From assembly GCA_023483915.1 (NCBI GenBank), contig JAMDEO010000193.1:1-33525 (forward strand): DNA of 33,525 nt, given 5' to 3'. A model generated the notes under the pieces. It ran no database searches. It saw only the letters and a program-made list of their open reading frames with translations, and was not told the DNA's origin. Of this stretch, positions 23,503-31,994 are shown one piece after another (the stretch's first letter is position 1; every line of letters begins with the position of its first letter). This DNA comes from Actinomycetota bacterium (GTDB taxonomy: Bacteria; Actinomycetota; Thermoleophilia; RBG-16-64-13). Both the position numbers and the translations under genes were made by a program.

Positions 23503-23631
23503 TATCGTAGTCGGGGATTCCTGGGGCCGGGCGCTTTCTAGGCGCGGTACGCTGCCTAGGGTATCTTGGTTGTGTGGGTTGAGTCCTGTGGGAATCCTGA
23601 AGGGCCGTGTCTGTTGCGCAAAGGAGTGCCT

Positions 23632-24258
23632 TTGTCCACCAAACCTATCAGGAATCGACGTTTGCCCGCGGAGGCGAGACGTGCTCAGATCGTCCAAGCG
23701 GTGCTCAGAGTGGTTTCCGAGCACGGTGTCCCGAGCGCAACCGTGGCACGAATCGCTGCGGCGGCCGGGGTGTCCGAGGGGACACTCTACGTCTACTTCT
23801 CAAGCCGGGAAGACATGCTGCGGGCGGCGCTTGACGCGATCTTTGGGGACATCTCGGATCTGATCGATTCGACGGAGGGATTGAGTGCGATAGAGCGTCT
23901 CACGGTCACCGCGAGGCGACACTCGGAACTTGCCAAGACGGAGGGCGGCGGCTTCGTTACCCCCTGGGTCGAGTTCATCGCTGGCGGGCCGCAGGTGGGT
24001 TTGCGGGAAGCGGTGGCAGAGACCCAGAACAAGGCTTTTGAGAAGATGTTGAGCATCGTGAAGCAAGGCCAGTCTGACGGCACCATCCGCACCGATCTTG
24101 ACGCCAGGCGGCTCACATGGCAATGGTACACGATCATGTGGGCTGAGAACGTGAGCTACCTCATGGGCCTTTCCGAATATATCGATGCCGGTCACTCGGG
24201 CTACTCCCTCGATCTCTTGCTTCGTGACGCGACCGGAGCCCCTCCTTCGGGCGCCTAG
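23632..24258 (+). CDS. TetR-family transcriptional regulator
   Basis: This 208-residue protein starts at a TTG, chosen because AAAGGAG lies six bases ahead; the open frame reaches further up but has no ribosome site. The HTH spans about residues 10-58 (RAQIVQAVLRVVSEHG, ATVARIAAAAGVSEGTLYVYF). The rest is a helical ligand-binding domain with aromatic-rich QWYTIMWAENVSYLM that could line a hydrophobic pocket. TetR proteins usually repress a divergent gene, here the CocE-like hydrolase, and release on binding a hydrophobic or aromatic ligand. The identity of the ligand is unknown. Confidence 0.9.
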   Translation: MSTKPIRNRRLPAEARRAQIVQAVLRVVSEHGVPSATVARIAAAAGVSEGTLYVYFSSREDMLRAALDAIFGDISDLIDSTEGLSAIERLTVTARRHSELAKTEGGGFVTPWVEFIAGGPQVGLREAVAETQNKAFEKMLSIVKQGQSDGTIRTDLDARRLTWQWYTIMWAENVSYLMGLSEYIDAGHSGYSLDLLLRDATGAPPSGA

Positions 24259-24312
24259 CGCCAAGAGGGCTCCCAGTAGGAGACGCTTCCGCATCCAAGC
24301 TGTCACTTCTTT

Positions 24313-24332
24313 GCGACTGAGTAGTCGCTTTT
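24313..24332 (+). terminator. Intrinsic terminator after the TetR gene
   Basis: GCGACT (24313-24318) and AGTCGC (24323-24328) form a 6-bp stem with loop GAGT, followed by TTTT. It lies 54 bases after the TetR stop. Confidence 0.6.
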
Positions 24333-24547
24333 CTCCGACCGAGTAGCCGCTCCCGCGCATTGTCGCTGCGGGCTAGGCATAGTCCATAGTTTCGTAGGAC
24401 GAAAATCACGGTAATACACTTCCGCACCGTCGATCGGGGTGGGATCGGCATCTGCGGCAACGCTGGGCCTCCTTTTGATGGGTAAGTGCCGGAATCTCTC
24501 ACCCCCTTCCCGAGATGATGTGGAAGGAGATGCCGCTCGTAGAGACT
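24333..24547. other. Intergenic stretch without supported gene
   Basis: I see no gene here. The long minus-strand open frame across this area has no domain pattern and crosses the terminator and the TetR gene. The sequence is less GC-rich than its surroundings, with no clear repeat. Confidence 0.5.
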
Positions 24548-24577
24548 TTGGAGCAAGCTAGCAGTTGCGCCTATACA
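24548..24577 (+). promoter_or_regulatory. Candidate promoter of multicopper oxidase 1
   Basis: TTGGAG (24548-24553) and TATACA (24572-24577) are 18 bases apart, with an AT-rich start region (ACAACAACAATTTTC) just after. The leader before the ATG would be about 80 bases. Confidence 0.5.
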
Positions 24578-24661
24578 ACAACAATTTTCATTTAGTGCAA
24601 AAGAGGCGTGGCCCTCAGGAGTGTTTGGCAAAGTCTGATTCATTTAAGACAGGGGGCTGTG

Positions 24662-26752
24662 ATGACACGGCAGTTTTCGAGACGGCAATTCATCAAGATC
24701 AGCGCAGGTGGGGTACTCGGCCTCTACATTGGCTCTCATTTCCAGGGCCTGGTCGACAAGCCCGTTGCGGTCGCCGCAATACCCGGCGGCTCCATCGACC
24801 CGACCGGCGTTTCCAAGTTCGTGACTCCCCTGCTCATCCCGCCTGTGATGCCGCAGGCAGGTAAGATTAAGCAGGGAAGCCAGAATGTAGACTACTACGA
24901 AATCTCGATGGAACAGTTTCAGCAGCAAATCCTTCCCAGTGGCTTCCCGATGACCACCGTCTGGGGATATGGGGCGGTTAAGTCGGCCAGCAAGAGAGGG
25001 CTACTCGTCCACAATGCCCCCTCTCTGACTATCGAGGCCAAGGCCGGTACACCTGTCAGGGTGAAGTGGATCAACGGTCTCGTGGACAGTCCGATTACAA
25101 AGAATTACTTGTCCCATTTGCTGCCAGTTGACCCCACCTTGCACTGGGCAAACCCCCCCGGAGGCACCAGCGGGCGGGACACTCGGCCGACCTTTGGGTC
25201 CGCCCCAGGCCCTTACACCGGTCCGGTGCCGACCGTTACCCACGTACACGGGGCTGTGGGGGTAGGCGACGAAAGCGACGGTTATGCCGAAGCCTGGTAC
25301 CTGCCGGCTGCCAACAACATCCCGGCCGAGTACGCCACCGAGGGCACCTGGTACAACTTCTTCAAGGACAAAGCAGGCGCGGCGTACGGCGCTACCTGGG
25401 GTCCAGGCTTTGCGGTCTTCCAGTACCCCAATCACAACCGCGCCTCCACTATCTGGTATCACGACCACGCCTTGGGGATGACCCGGCTCAACGTATACGC
25501 CGGACCTGCGGGCTTCTATATCATCCGCGGAGGGGCGACCGGAGATGGAGCTGTGCTCGATTCGCGCTTTGGAACTCCGGCCGTGCTGCCCGGGCCCGCG
25601 CCGAACGAGAATGACAAGTTCCCCTCCAATAAGACTTACTACGAGATTCCCGTGGCGATCCAAGACCGGTCCTTCAACTCGGACGGATCGCTGTTCTATC
25701 CCAGCAGTCGGACCTTCTTCCCCGATGATCCGTGGCCGGGTCCCTACATTCCTACAACCGACATTTCCCCCATATGGAACCCGGAGTTTTTCGGAAACCA
25801 TATTATGGTCAACGGCAATACCTGGCCGTTCCAGGTTGTGGAAAAACGCCGCTATCGTCTCCGTTTCCTCAATGGCTGCCAGTCGCGTTTCCTTATCCTC
25901 GACTTCAACAACATTCCCGGGGTGGAAGTTTGGCAGATTGGAAACGAGGGGGGCTTTCTCGCCACTCCGGTGAACATTACGGACAACAACAACCGCCTCC
26001 TCATGGGGCTTGCCGAGCGCGCTGATGTGATTGTGGACTTCACGAACGTGCCGGTCGGAAACTACGTACTCGGCAACGTCGGGCCGGACGACCCGTTCGG
26101 TGGGGGAGTGCCTGGCACGGACTTCGCCCCGGCTGATCCGGCCAGTACGGGGCAGATCCTGCAGTTCAATGTTGTGCCATCGGCGGCTCCCGACCCGACC
26201 ACGCCGCCTATGTTCCTTGTGCTTCCTCCGATCGCGCCCATGCCGACCGCCACGAACACGCGGAGGCTTGCGCTTCTCGAGCACGCGTCGGCTTTCTCGG
26301 GTGGACCGGCTGAGGCAATGCTTGGCACAGTCGATGGAGACGGCAACTCCACACCTAAGATGTGGATGGAGCCAGTAACCGAGAATCCCAACGTAGGCGA
26401 CACCGAAGTCTGGGAGATCTACAACTTGACCGCGGACGCCCATCCAATGCACGTTCACGAGGTGGTGTTCGAGACGCTGAGCCGCGAAGGATTGGTACTA
26501 GACACGACCACCGGCGAGCCGGTTCAACCGATTCAGCTGACAGGAAGCTTGCGAGGGCCGGAATCTTGGGAAAATGGGCTGAAGGACACGGTCGTCTCGT
26601 ATCCTGGCGAGGTCACCAGGATCAGGCTCAAGTTTGCAACTCCGGGACAATTCGTCTGGCATTGCCACATCGTGGAGCATGAGGATAACGAGATGATGCG
26701 GCCATATCGCATCGGTCCGGTACAGCAAGGCCAGCCGGGGGCGGCTATGTAA
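24662..26752 (+). CDS. Tat-exported multicopper oxidase (CotA-like laccase)
   Basis: This 696-residue protein carries a Tat signal (SRRQFIKISAGGVLG). Three cupredoxin domains carry the full set of copper ligands. HVHG (His194, His196) and HDH (His267, His269) serve the trinuclear site. HPMHVH (His594, His597, His599) and HCHIVEHEDNEMM (His667, Cys668, His669, His673, with Met678 as axial ligand) serve the type 1 and trinuclear sites. The HEDNEMMRP ending and size match the CotA/bilirubin-oxidase/phenoxazinone-synthase group, which oxidise phenols and bilirubin with O2. AGGGGG precedes the ATG at 24662; an 18-codon upstream extension would spoil the Tat signal. It converges with another multicopper oxidase. 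Confidence 0.93.
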   Translation: MTRQFSRRQFIKISAGGVLGLYIGSHFQGLVDKPVAVAAIPGGSIDPTGVSKFVTPLLIPPVMPQAGKIKQGSQNVDYYEISMEQFQQQILPSGFPMTTVWGYGAVKSASKRGLLVHNAPSLTIEAKAGTPVRVKWINGLVDSPITKNYLSHLLPVDPTLHWANPPGGTSGRDTRPTFGSAPGPYTGPVPTVTHVHGAVGVGDESDGYAEAWYLPAANNIPAEYATEGTWYNFFKDKAGAAYGATWGPGFAVFQYPNHNRASTIWYHDHALGMTRLNVYAGPAGFYIIRGGATGDGAVLDSRFGTPAVLPGPAPNENDKFPSNKTYYEIPVAIQDRSFNSDGSLFYPSSRTFFPDDPWPGPYIPTTDISPIWNPEFFGNHIMVNGNTWPFQVVEKRRYRLRFLNGCQSRFLILDFNNIPGVEVWQIGNEGGFLATPVNITDNNNRLLMGLAERADVIVDFTNVPVGNYVLGNVGPDDPFGGGVPGTDFAPADPASTGQILQFNVVPSAAPDPTTPPMFLVLPPIAPMPTATNTRRLALLEHASAFSGGPAEAMLGTVDGDGNSTPKMWMEPVTENPNVGDTEVWEIYNLTADAHPMHVHEVVFETLSREGLVLDTTTGEPVQPIQLTGSLRGPESWENGLKDTVVSYPGEVTRIRLKFATPGQFVWHCHIVEHEDNEMMRPYRIGPVQQGQPGAAM

Positions 26753-26791
26753 GTCCCCGGTGACTGGGCGGTGGGAGAAGCAAGATCTCCC

Positions 26792-26829
26792 GACGAGAGA
26801 GGGGGGCCGGATGGCCCCCCTCTCTCGTC
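26792..26829. terminator. Bidirectional terminator hairpin, 17-bp perfect stem
   Basis: Positions 26792-26808 pair perfectly with 26813-26829 around the loop GGAT. The stem begins GACGAGAGAGG and is purine-rich on one arm. It separates the two convergent multicopper oxidase genes and should stop both transcripts. Confidence 0.85.
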
Positions 26830-26899
26830 TGCGTCGGCGCCGCCTTGGCCTGTGTGGGCGTCGACTTGGCGCGGAGGAGATCGCCTGACGTGCAGCGGG

Positions 26900-28522
26900 T
26901 CACATGCCCATTCCGCCGTCGCCCATTCCGCCGTCCATCATGTGCCACATGCCCATCATGCCGATGTCTTCGTGATCGATGATGTGACAGTGGAACATGG
27001 CCATTCCTGCGCAGTCCATGACCGGCATGAGCAGCTGGATCTTCCCTCCCTTGGGCACGATGGTCACGTCCTTCCAGGCAGACGTGGTCGTGTATAGGGA
27101 CGTATATTTGGCGTCACCGCCGATGATCGACAGAACCTGCGCCGCATTCACGTGGTGATGGAAGGGATGGTCCATGTTGCTCGAGTTCAAGACCTCCCAG
27201 ACTTCCCAGTCACCAACATTGGACATAGCTGTGTAGCAATGCTCATGATCCACGAACGTGATGCCGTTGATGTACCCGGCGCCCTGGCCCATGGACAGAA
27301 CTATGCTCTTCTTCGGCAATTTGGATATGTCCATGACCACCCGCTTGGCTGCAGCATTGACGGTTGCGGGCAGGTTCTGGACTGTTCTGGATCCGCCGTA
27401 GGTCAGTGTGAGAAGAGTGATCTGAGCGCTGGTCATCATTCCCATTCTGCTGTAGGGAAGTGACAGGAACTTGTACGAACTGGAAGACTTGTCAGCCTTG
27501 ATGAGAAGCTCGATCCGTTCCCCCGGTGACAGGAGGACTTCCGATACGGGGTAGGGCCTGTCCAAAAGTCCCGATTCGGTCCCAACCACGTACATGGTGT
27601 GGCTCGAGAGGCTCAACCTCAAGAAGCGCGCGGTGCATGAGTTGACTATGCGCCAGCGCTGGACCTGACCGGGCCTGATGGTCAGCCGCGGATTGACCTG
27701 CCCGTTCACCATCACCGTGTTGCCCTCCAACCCGTGCATGTATTCCATGATCGACGTATGCGGCGCCGGGGAAGAGCCGGACAGGGTGATGTCTTTCACC
27801 ATCATGATGTGCGTCTCATATCCAGCAAGTGTGGTCACTTCGTCCTCAACCACGAGGGATCCGGCCATGCCTGCCCACATCTGGTCGGTCACCGAACCAT
27901 GGATATGGGGATGATAGAAGTTGAGCGTCCCCGGATAGTGCTTCGATAAATCGTACTCGTAAACCGTGCTCTCGCCTGGCTGCAGCATCACGAGCATGTT
28001 GTCCCCGTGACTTCCTGGCGTGTAGGGAGCCATGTTGGGATTGTCCCCGGGAGTAACGTGCAGGCCGTGAGTATGAAGGTTGGTCACGTACATGGGGTGA
28101 CCGAGGAAGTTGGTCGCTCCATTGTTGGGAAGACTATTGTGAAACCTGATGCGGAGCAGATCGCTGGTCTTGGCCGTAATCGTCCCGCCAGGAAACAGCC
28201 CGTTGTAGGTCATCAGGTTGGCCACTGTCCCGTTCACATTGACGGGAGCTACGGTCGCATTCAATGAGTATTCGAGAAAGCCGTCTGCCGCACGGAGAGG
28301 ACGCAGCGCGGGGGGATCTTGAAAGGCAGCGCCCACCGCCGGATCGATGGTGCCCCCTCCCATACCACCGCCGCCACCGCCGCCGCCCATACCGCCTCCG
28401 CCGCCACCGCCCATGCCGCCTCCACTCATCGCCGCCAGCACCCCCGCCGGCCGGCCAATAGCAAGCGCACCGGCGAAAGCTGCCGCCGCCGCGATGAATT
28501 GTCTCCTTGAGATCTCGGCCAT
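26900..28522 (-). CDS. Tat-exported multicopper oxidase with Gly/Met-rich segments
   Basis: This 540-residue protein starts at the ATG at 28522, with GGAGG six bases ahead. The Tat signal is ISRRQFIAAAAAF. Residues 33-57 are almost only Gly with spaced Met (a possible copper-handling or flexible linker). The copper ligands are complete: HTHGLH (His150, His152), HPHIHG (His204, His206), HPFHHH (His452, His455, His457), and HCHIIDHED (His511, Cys512, His513, His517) with Met522 axial. The last ~18 residues are Met- and Gly-rich (MMGMWHMM). Met-rich segments in CueO-type oxidases bind Cu(I), so cuprous oxidase or copper tolerance activity is plausible besides phenol oxidation. Confidence 0.92.
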   Translation of the reverse strand: MAEISRRQFIAAAAAFAGALAIGRPAGVLAAMSGGGMGGGGGGGMGGGGGGGGMGGGTIDPAVGAAFQDPPALRPLRAADGFLEYSLNATVAPVNVNGTVANLMTYNGLFPGGTITAKTSDLLRIRFHNSLPNNGATNFLGHPMYVTNLHTHGLHVTPGDNPNMAPYTPGSHGDNMLVMLQPGESTVYEYDLSKHYPGTLNFYHPHIHGSVTDQMWAGMAGSLVVEDEVTTLAGYETHIMMVKDITLSGSSPAPHTSIMEYMHGLEGNTVMVNGQVNPRLTIRPGQVQRWRIVNSCTARFLRLSLSSHTMYVVGTESGLLDRPYPVSEVLLSPGERIELLIKADKSSSSYKFLSLPYSRMGMMTSAQITLLTLTYGGSRTVQNLPATVNAAAKRVVMDISKLPKKSIVLSMGQGAGYINGITFVDHEHCYTAMSNVGDWEVWEVLNSSNMDHPFHHHVNAAQVLSIIGGDAKYTSLYTTTSAWKDVTIVPKGGKIQLLMPVMDCAGMAMFHCHIIDHEDIGMMGMWHMMDGGMGDGGMGM

Positions 28523-28712
28523 GAACGCCTCCTCGGCACCTGTATAGATGTCACGACGCGCTTCGGCCACTTCGCGCAGGTCGCGCCAATGCGGCCACCA
28601 AAAACACGTAGCTACTTATAGGTATTACCCAGATATGCCGGACGAGAATCAGCGCCCGCCTGGGGCCCCCGTAGCACGATCTCATTGCGAGACGATAGGC
28701 AAGTAATCACTG

Positions 28713-29104
28713 ATGGCGTGCTCGTGTGCCGAAGGGAGAACGGGAGAGGCATGGGAACCGAGCCAACTCAGCAGGCTATTCAGAGAGGCCACGGTGAGCG
28801 CGGGACTTCCCGACGTACATTTTCATAGTCTCCGTCAGCTCAGGTGTCCCTGCTTCTCAGGAAGGGCTTGGATGTTCAAGCGACTGGAACACGGTTGGGG
28901 CACAGCACCGCTGCCACGGCTCTAAGCTTCCATGCTCACACCATTCGAGACACGGACAAGGCAGCTGCCCAAATGCTTGACAGGGCATTGGGCTGGCGAT
29001 CCGGCAGCCGAAAGAAGGGGCAAACGAAATCCTCCGGTGCCAAAATGGCGACAAACCACCCCCAAATCCTAAGCTCTTGCCCCTCCCTCTCCCAAGCACG
29101 GTAA
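28713..29104 (+). pseudogene. Decayed tyrosine recombinase (integrase) C-terminal remnant
   Basis: Two overlapping reading frames together spell an integrase catalytic C-terminus. Frame one gives PSQLSRLFREATVSAGLPDV and HFHSLRQ (box II HxLR). Frame two gives SLLLRKGLDVQATGTRLGHS, ATALSFHAHT and DKAAAQMLDRAL. A one-base deletion near 28839-28843 splits them. The N-terminal domain and the first catalytic Arg are missing. Where active enzymes have the nucleophilic tyrosine (TLDTYSH-like), this reads ALSFHAH, so Tyr has become His. Homology fades after about 28998. The remnant points towards the 3' end of tRNA-Sec 36 bases beyond, which is where such integrases normally sit. Confidence 0.8.
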
Positions 29105-29139
29105 AGGCAAAACCCCTTCCATGAGAAGGCAAAGCAATA

Positions 29140-29236
29140 TGGCGGAGCGGCATGGGAATCGAACCCACCCTGGACGGGACTACCGCCCAACACCGGTTTT
29201 GAAGACCGGGCCGGCCACCAGACCGAGAGCCGCTCC
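29140..29236 (-). tRNA. selC: tRNA-Sec (anticodon UCA)
   Basis: This 97-base gene folds as a bacterial selenocysteine tRNA. It has an 8-bp acceptor stem (GGAGCGGC with GCCGCTCC), discriminator G and encoded CCA. The D-stem is 6 bp (TCGGTC/GGCCGG) with a 4-base loop TGGT. The anticodon stem is CCGGT/ACCGG around CTTCAAA, giving anticodon TCA that reads UGA. A long variable arm has 7 pairs (TGGGCGG with CCGTCCA), and the T-arm is GTGGG/CCCAT with TTCGATT. The 8+5 layout, long D-stem and long variable arm distinguish it from tRNA-Ser. It implies that the genome encodes SelA, SelB and SelD and at least one selenoprotein elsewhere. Confidence 0.95.
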
Positions 29237-29399
29237 ACGGCGTTGTCAATGATATCTCGGTCTAGCCGTGGACATCGGTGCGGGGCCGCGTCAATGATCC
29301 AAGAGCAGACGATCCTCGTGGATCAAGTCGCAGCGTCCACAACCATACAAGAACAAAGACTTACCGCGCGGCCCACCAGCAACTCACGCTCTCCAGCGG

Positions 29400-30902
29400 T
29401 CACCGCCGGGGCAGATTCTGCGCGGGCAGACTGACTGCGCACAGACGATTCCGCTGCACCGTCGGTAGGTAGGAACGAAAAGTCCCCGCCCGAATGGAAC
29501 CGGCGATCACACCCAGTTGGTAGGCGCTATGTTCGGCCGTATAGAACGCCAGATAGGCGAGAAACCCCATGCGCGGTCGCTTCGCGGAGTAGTCGACTGC
29601 TGACGAATATAACGCGGCCACCAGAATCAGCCGACGGACTCCGGGGACGAACAAACTGACGCCGCTCAGAGGCAAGAGGTAGTAACGCACCAGATGGAAG
29701 TAGATGAAATAGAGCAAGGAGAGGTGGCCACGAAGCACGGAATAGCACACACGCTCGACCGGCACGCCCACCCCGTTTCGTCGTAGGCGAAGAAAGCGCC
29801 GCACCCCGTCGACGAGGGGAGGCATGAGACAGAGGGGCAACAGCCTCGGCTTCCTCCCAATCACCGCCGCGGAGAAGGCAACTGCCGTCGCCAGCGGAGC
29901 CGGGGCCAGCGGGAATCGCTTTTCTTTGTCCCGATGGAGAGAATGGAGCGTGGCCTCGGAAGTGCCATATTCGGCCCGCCGCCGCAGCATCGCCCTCAGC
30001 CTTCCACGGTGCCGGTGCCGCACTGTACCTTCGGGCGTGTAGATGAGATAAGCGCCGGACGCCCGAAGGCGCCAGCAGAAATCTACGTCCTCGCCCACGC
30101 GCAAGTCTTCCCTCAGGCCGTCCAGGGTCCCATACAGCGATCGGCGCACCAGGAAATTGCACGTCGGGACGTAGAACGTGTCCGTGCCCTCGGCCGAGAG
30201 TATGAGGTGCGGGCCCATGTCAAGAGGGGAAGCAACCTCCTCGTACCGGTCGAGCAGCGTGTCGGTGAAGTAGCCGATCGTGCGTCCGCCTACAGCCCCT
30301 ACGCTTTCCCAGGCAAAATACGGTGTGAGCTCACGGAGCCAGCTGGGCCCGGCTACGCAGTCGCTGTCGACGAAGGCAAGAATCTCTCCGTTGGCTTCAC
30401 CTGCCGCACGGTTACGTGAGTGGGAGGGACCCCGATTCGACCCATTGACCAGCAGACGAGCGCTGTGCCGAGCAGTGACGGAGGCTACTGCCTCGGGGTC
30501 CGCAGAGCCGTCATCGACGACGATCACCTCGAATTGGTCGCGCGGGTAGTCGAGTCGGGCGAGAGCTCCCAGGCACTGGCCGAGATCGCCCGCACGGTCT
30601 CGAGTGGGAATAATCACGGTCACTGATGGGGCGTGGTCAGAGCCGTGCATCGATCGGGTAACGTCGAGAATCCCGCGCCTCCGGAATTGTTCGCACACGG
30701 CGAAGATCTGTTCGTCAGGGACCGCAATCTCCTGAGCCATCTCCGCAACAGACGCGCCTTCGCGGGTACGTTCCAGAATCCGGGCGGCGGCAGCGTTAAC
30801 CGCCAACACAACCAGAGGTTCCTCCGATACCACCAGCCAGGATCCTTCGGCGGTCCGCCTGAGCCGGACAGACTCACGCAGCCTGTACTCCAGAGGGATC
30901 AA
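29400..30902 (-). CDS. mftF: Mycofactocin-type glycosyltransferase MftF
   Basis: This 500-residue protein has a PqqD-like N-terminal part (about 1-90, with the ELVVLAVNAAAARILE-like helix) that binds a precursor peptide, and a family 2 glycosyltransferase domain from about 93 (SVTVIIPTRDRAGDLGQCL). DDG at 130-132, DSD at 179-181 for UDP-sugar and metal, and ED at 271-272 as acceptor base region are visible. C-terminal hydrophobic helices suggest membrane attachment. MftF adds glucose units to the mycofactocin redox cofactor. The TTG start overlaps the stop of the upstream ETF gene (TTGA), so they are coupled. The peptide gene mftA and maturases mftB to mftE are not in the window. Confidence 0.87.
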   Translation of the reverse strand: MIPLEYRLRESVRLRRTAEGSWLVVSEEPLVVLAVNAAAARILERTREGASVAEMAQEIAVPDEQIFAVCEQFRRRGILDVTRSMHGSDHAPSVTVIIPTRDRAGDLGQCLGALARLDYPRDQFEVIVVDDGSADPEAVASVTARHSARLLVNGSNRGPSHSRNRAAGEANGEILAFVDSDCVAGPSWLRELTPYFAWESVGAVGGRTIGYFTDTLLDRYEEVASPLDMGPHLILSAEGTDTFYVPTCNFLVRRSLYGTLDGLREDLRVGEDVDFCWRLRASGAYLIYTPEGTVRHRHRGRLRAMLRRRAEYGTSEATLHSLHRDKEKRFPLAPAPLATAVAFSAAVIGRKPRLLPLCLMPPLVDGVRRFLRLRRNGVGVPVERVCYSVLRGHLSLLYFIYFHLVRYYLLPLSGVSLFVPGVRRLILVAALYSSAVDYSAKRPRMGFLAYLAFYTAEHSAYQLGVIAGSIRAGTFRSYLPTVQRNRLCAVSLPAQNLPRR

Positions 30903-31990
30903 GGACGGTCACCGGCCTCCCGTCCTGGAGCACCCGCGCCCTCCGCAGGGACATCATCAACCACGCCGTTCCCGCTCGCTTGACCTACTACCATGCCGCC
31001 GTTCGCTCGTGACCGCAGATGATCGAGCCAGCCCTCATCCCTGAGTGTGCTGAAGATCTCGTCCACGATCGCGGCGGCCGGCTCTTGGACGATGCGAGCC
31101 TGACGGGTCTGCACCGAGCCCCGCACGAGCTCGAGGATGCGCTCGAACGCCGGAAGGCTGCAGTCGGGAGCATTGAGGCGGCGGAGCCGGGGGCGGGGAG
31201 AACGGGGGCGGCAGTAGCAAAGAGGCTGGTCGGCCTGCCGAACCCGCTCACGAGGCACGCCTAGGTCGGCCAAGTCCCACGCGGGGATATCGGCCTGTTG
31301 AGCCGCCAGGAGGGCGGCGGCGGAGATCGTCGCAGGAACTGCGGCTTCAGTGCCGGGCACGCCGGCAGCGACAGTCGTCACGGCCGGCAGATGCACCTCG
31401 ACCCGCTCGCGAAACCCGCCATCCAAAGCGCGAGTGATCTCGAGGCTGGTCGTATGACCTGGTGCGCACACTACGGCGCCCAGGCTGCCATTGGGACCCG
31501 GTGCGCGCATGGTTGTCGCCCGGCTGCCCGTTTCCTCCAAGTGCGCTATGGCAACGGCCTGGGTCACGCAGGGTAAACCCAGATGTGCGGCGAGCAGAAC
31601 CCCTAGCTGCCCACTGCCGTTTATGACACCGACTGCCCCAGCAAGACAGAGGTCGAAGCCAAGGGCCTCGGCAGCAGCCGCCAGAATGACCGCCTTACCC
31701 CCAGCATGGATTTCGGTGACCTCGGCATCACAGACCCTTACCACGCGATCACAGCCCCGAGCCAGGACCTGGCGAAGCCAGGGTTCTGCACTGGGAGAAC
31801 CGAAATGGACGGCAGTGATCTCGGCCCCTGATCGCGCGGACTTCAGGTCCAGAGCTAGATCGAGCGCTCTGGCGCTTCCAGGGTCGGTCTCCCGTACCAG
31901 CCACTCCTCGCGCACCCGTCCACTGCGCGGGTCGCGCTCTGGCGCAACGCGCACGTCGGCGCCGAGTTCCAAGAAGACGACGATCTTCAT
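30899..31990 (-). CDS. ETF beta (FixA)-like electron transfer flavoprotein subunit, extended
   Basis: This 363-residue protein has an ETF-beta core in the first ~260 residues: MKIVVFLELGADVRVAPE start, SARALDLALDLK, DLCLAGAVGVINGSGQLGVLLAAHLGLP, VHLPAVTTVAAGVP and the ISAAALLAAQQADIPAWDL ending. The remaining ~100 residues are an Arg- and Pro-rich extension with a helical part, not found in ordinary ETF-beta (about 250-260 residues). ETF-beta binds AMP and pairs with ETF-alpha, which carries the FAD; the alpha gene does not follow here. The ATG at 31990 lies 4 bases after the FixX stop. It passes electrons to the FixC-like oxidoreductase. The beta assignment is firm; the partner is unknown. 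Confidence 0.82.
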   Translation of the reverse strand: MKIVVFLELGADVRVAPERDPRSGRVREEWLVRETDPGSARALDLALDLKSARSGAEITAVHFGSPSAEPWLRQVLARGCDRVVRVCDAEVTEIHAGGKAVILAAAAEALGFDLCLAGAVGVINGSGQLGVLLAAHLGLPCVTQAVAIAHLEETGSRATTMRAPGPNGSLGAVVCAPGHTTSLEITRALDGGFRERVEVHLPAVTTVAAGVPGTEAAVPATISAAALLAAQQADIPAWDLADLGVPRERVRQADQPLCYCRPRSPRPRLRRLNAPDCSLPAFERILELVRGSVQTRQARIVQEPAAAIVDEIFSTLRDEGWLDHLRSRANGGMVVGQASGNGVVDDVPAEGAGAPGREAGDRP

Positions 31991-31994
31991 AGAG

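Noticed and set aside
24161-24643. Minus-strand open frame across the TetR end and the intergenic region
   Set aside because: It spans a terminator and a promoter, shows no motif and has no ribosome site.
25001-26458. Long minus-strand open frame opposite multicopper oxidase 1
   Set aside because: It lies within a gene with complete copper motifs, and its translation is Arg/Val/Gly-rich with no domain pattern. It reflects GC-rich third positions.
28336-28440. GC-rich repeats (CCGCCGCC) resembling a repeat array
   Set aside because: They encode the Gly/Met-rich linker of multicopper oxidase 2. No spacer-repeat structure is present, so this is not a CRISPR array.
29237-29399. Possible small gene between tRNA-Sec and the MftF gene
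   Set aside because: Short open frames on the plus strand have no motif. The stretch contains only a possible TATCAT (29254-29249, minus strand) -10 element for the tRNA.
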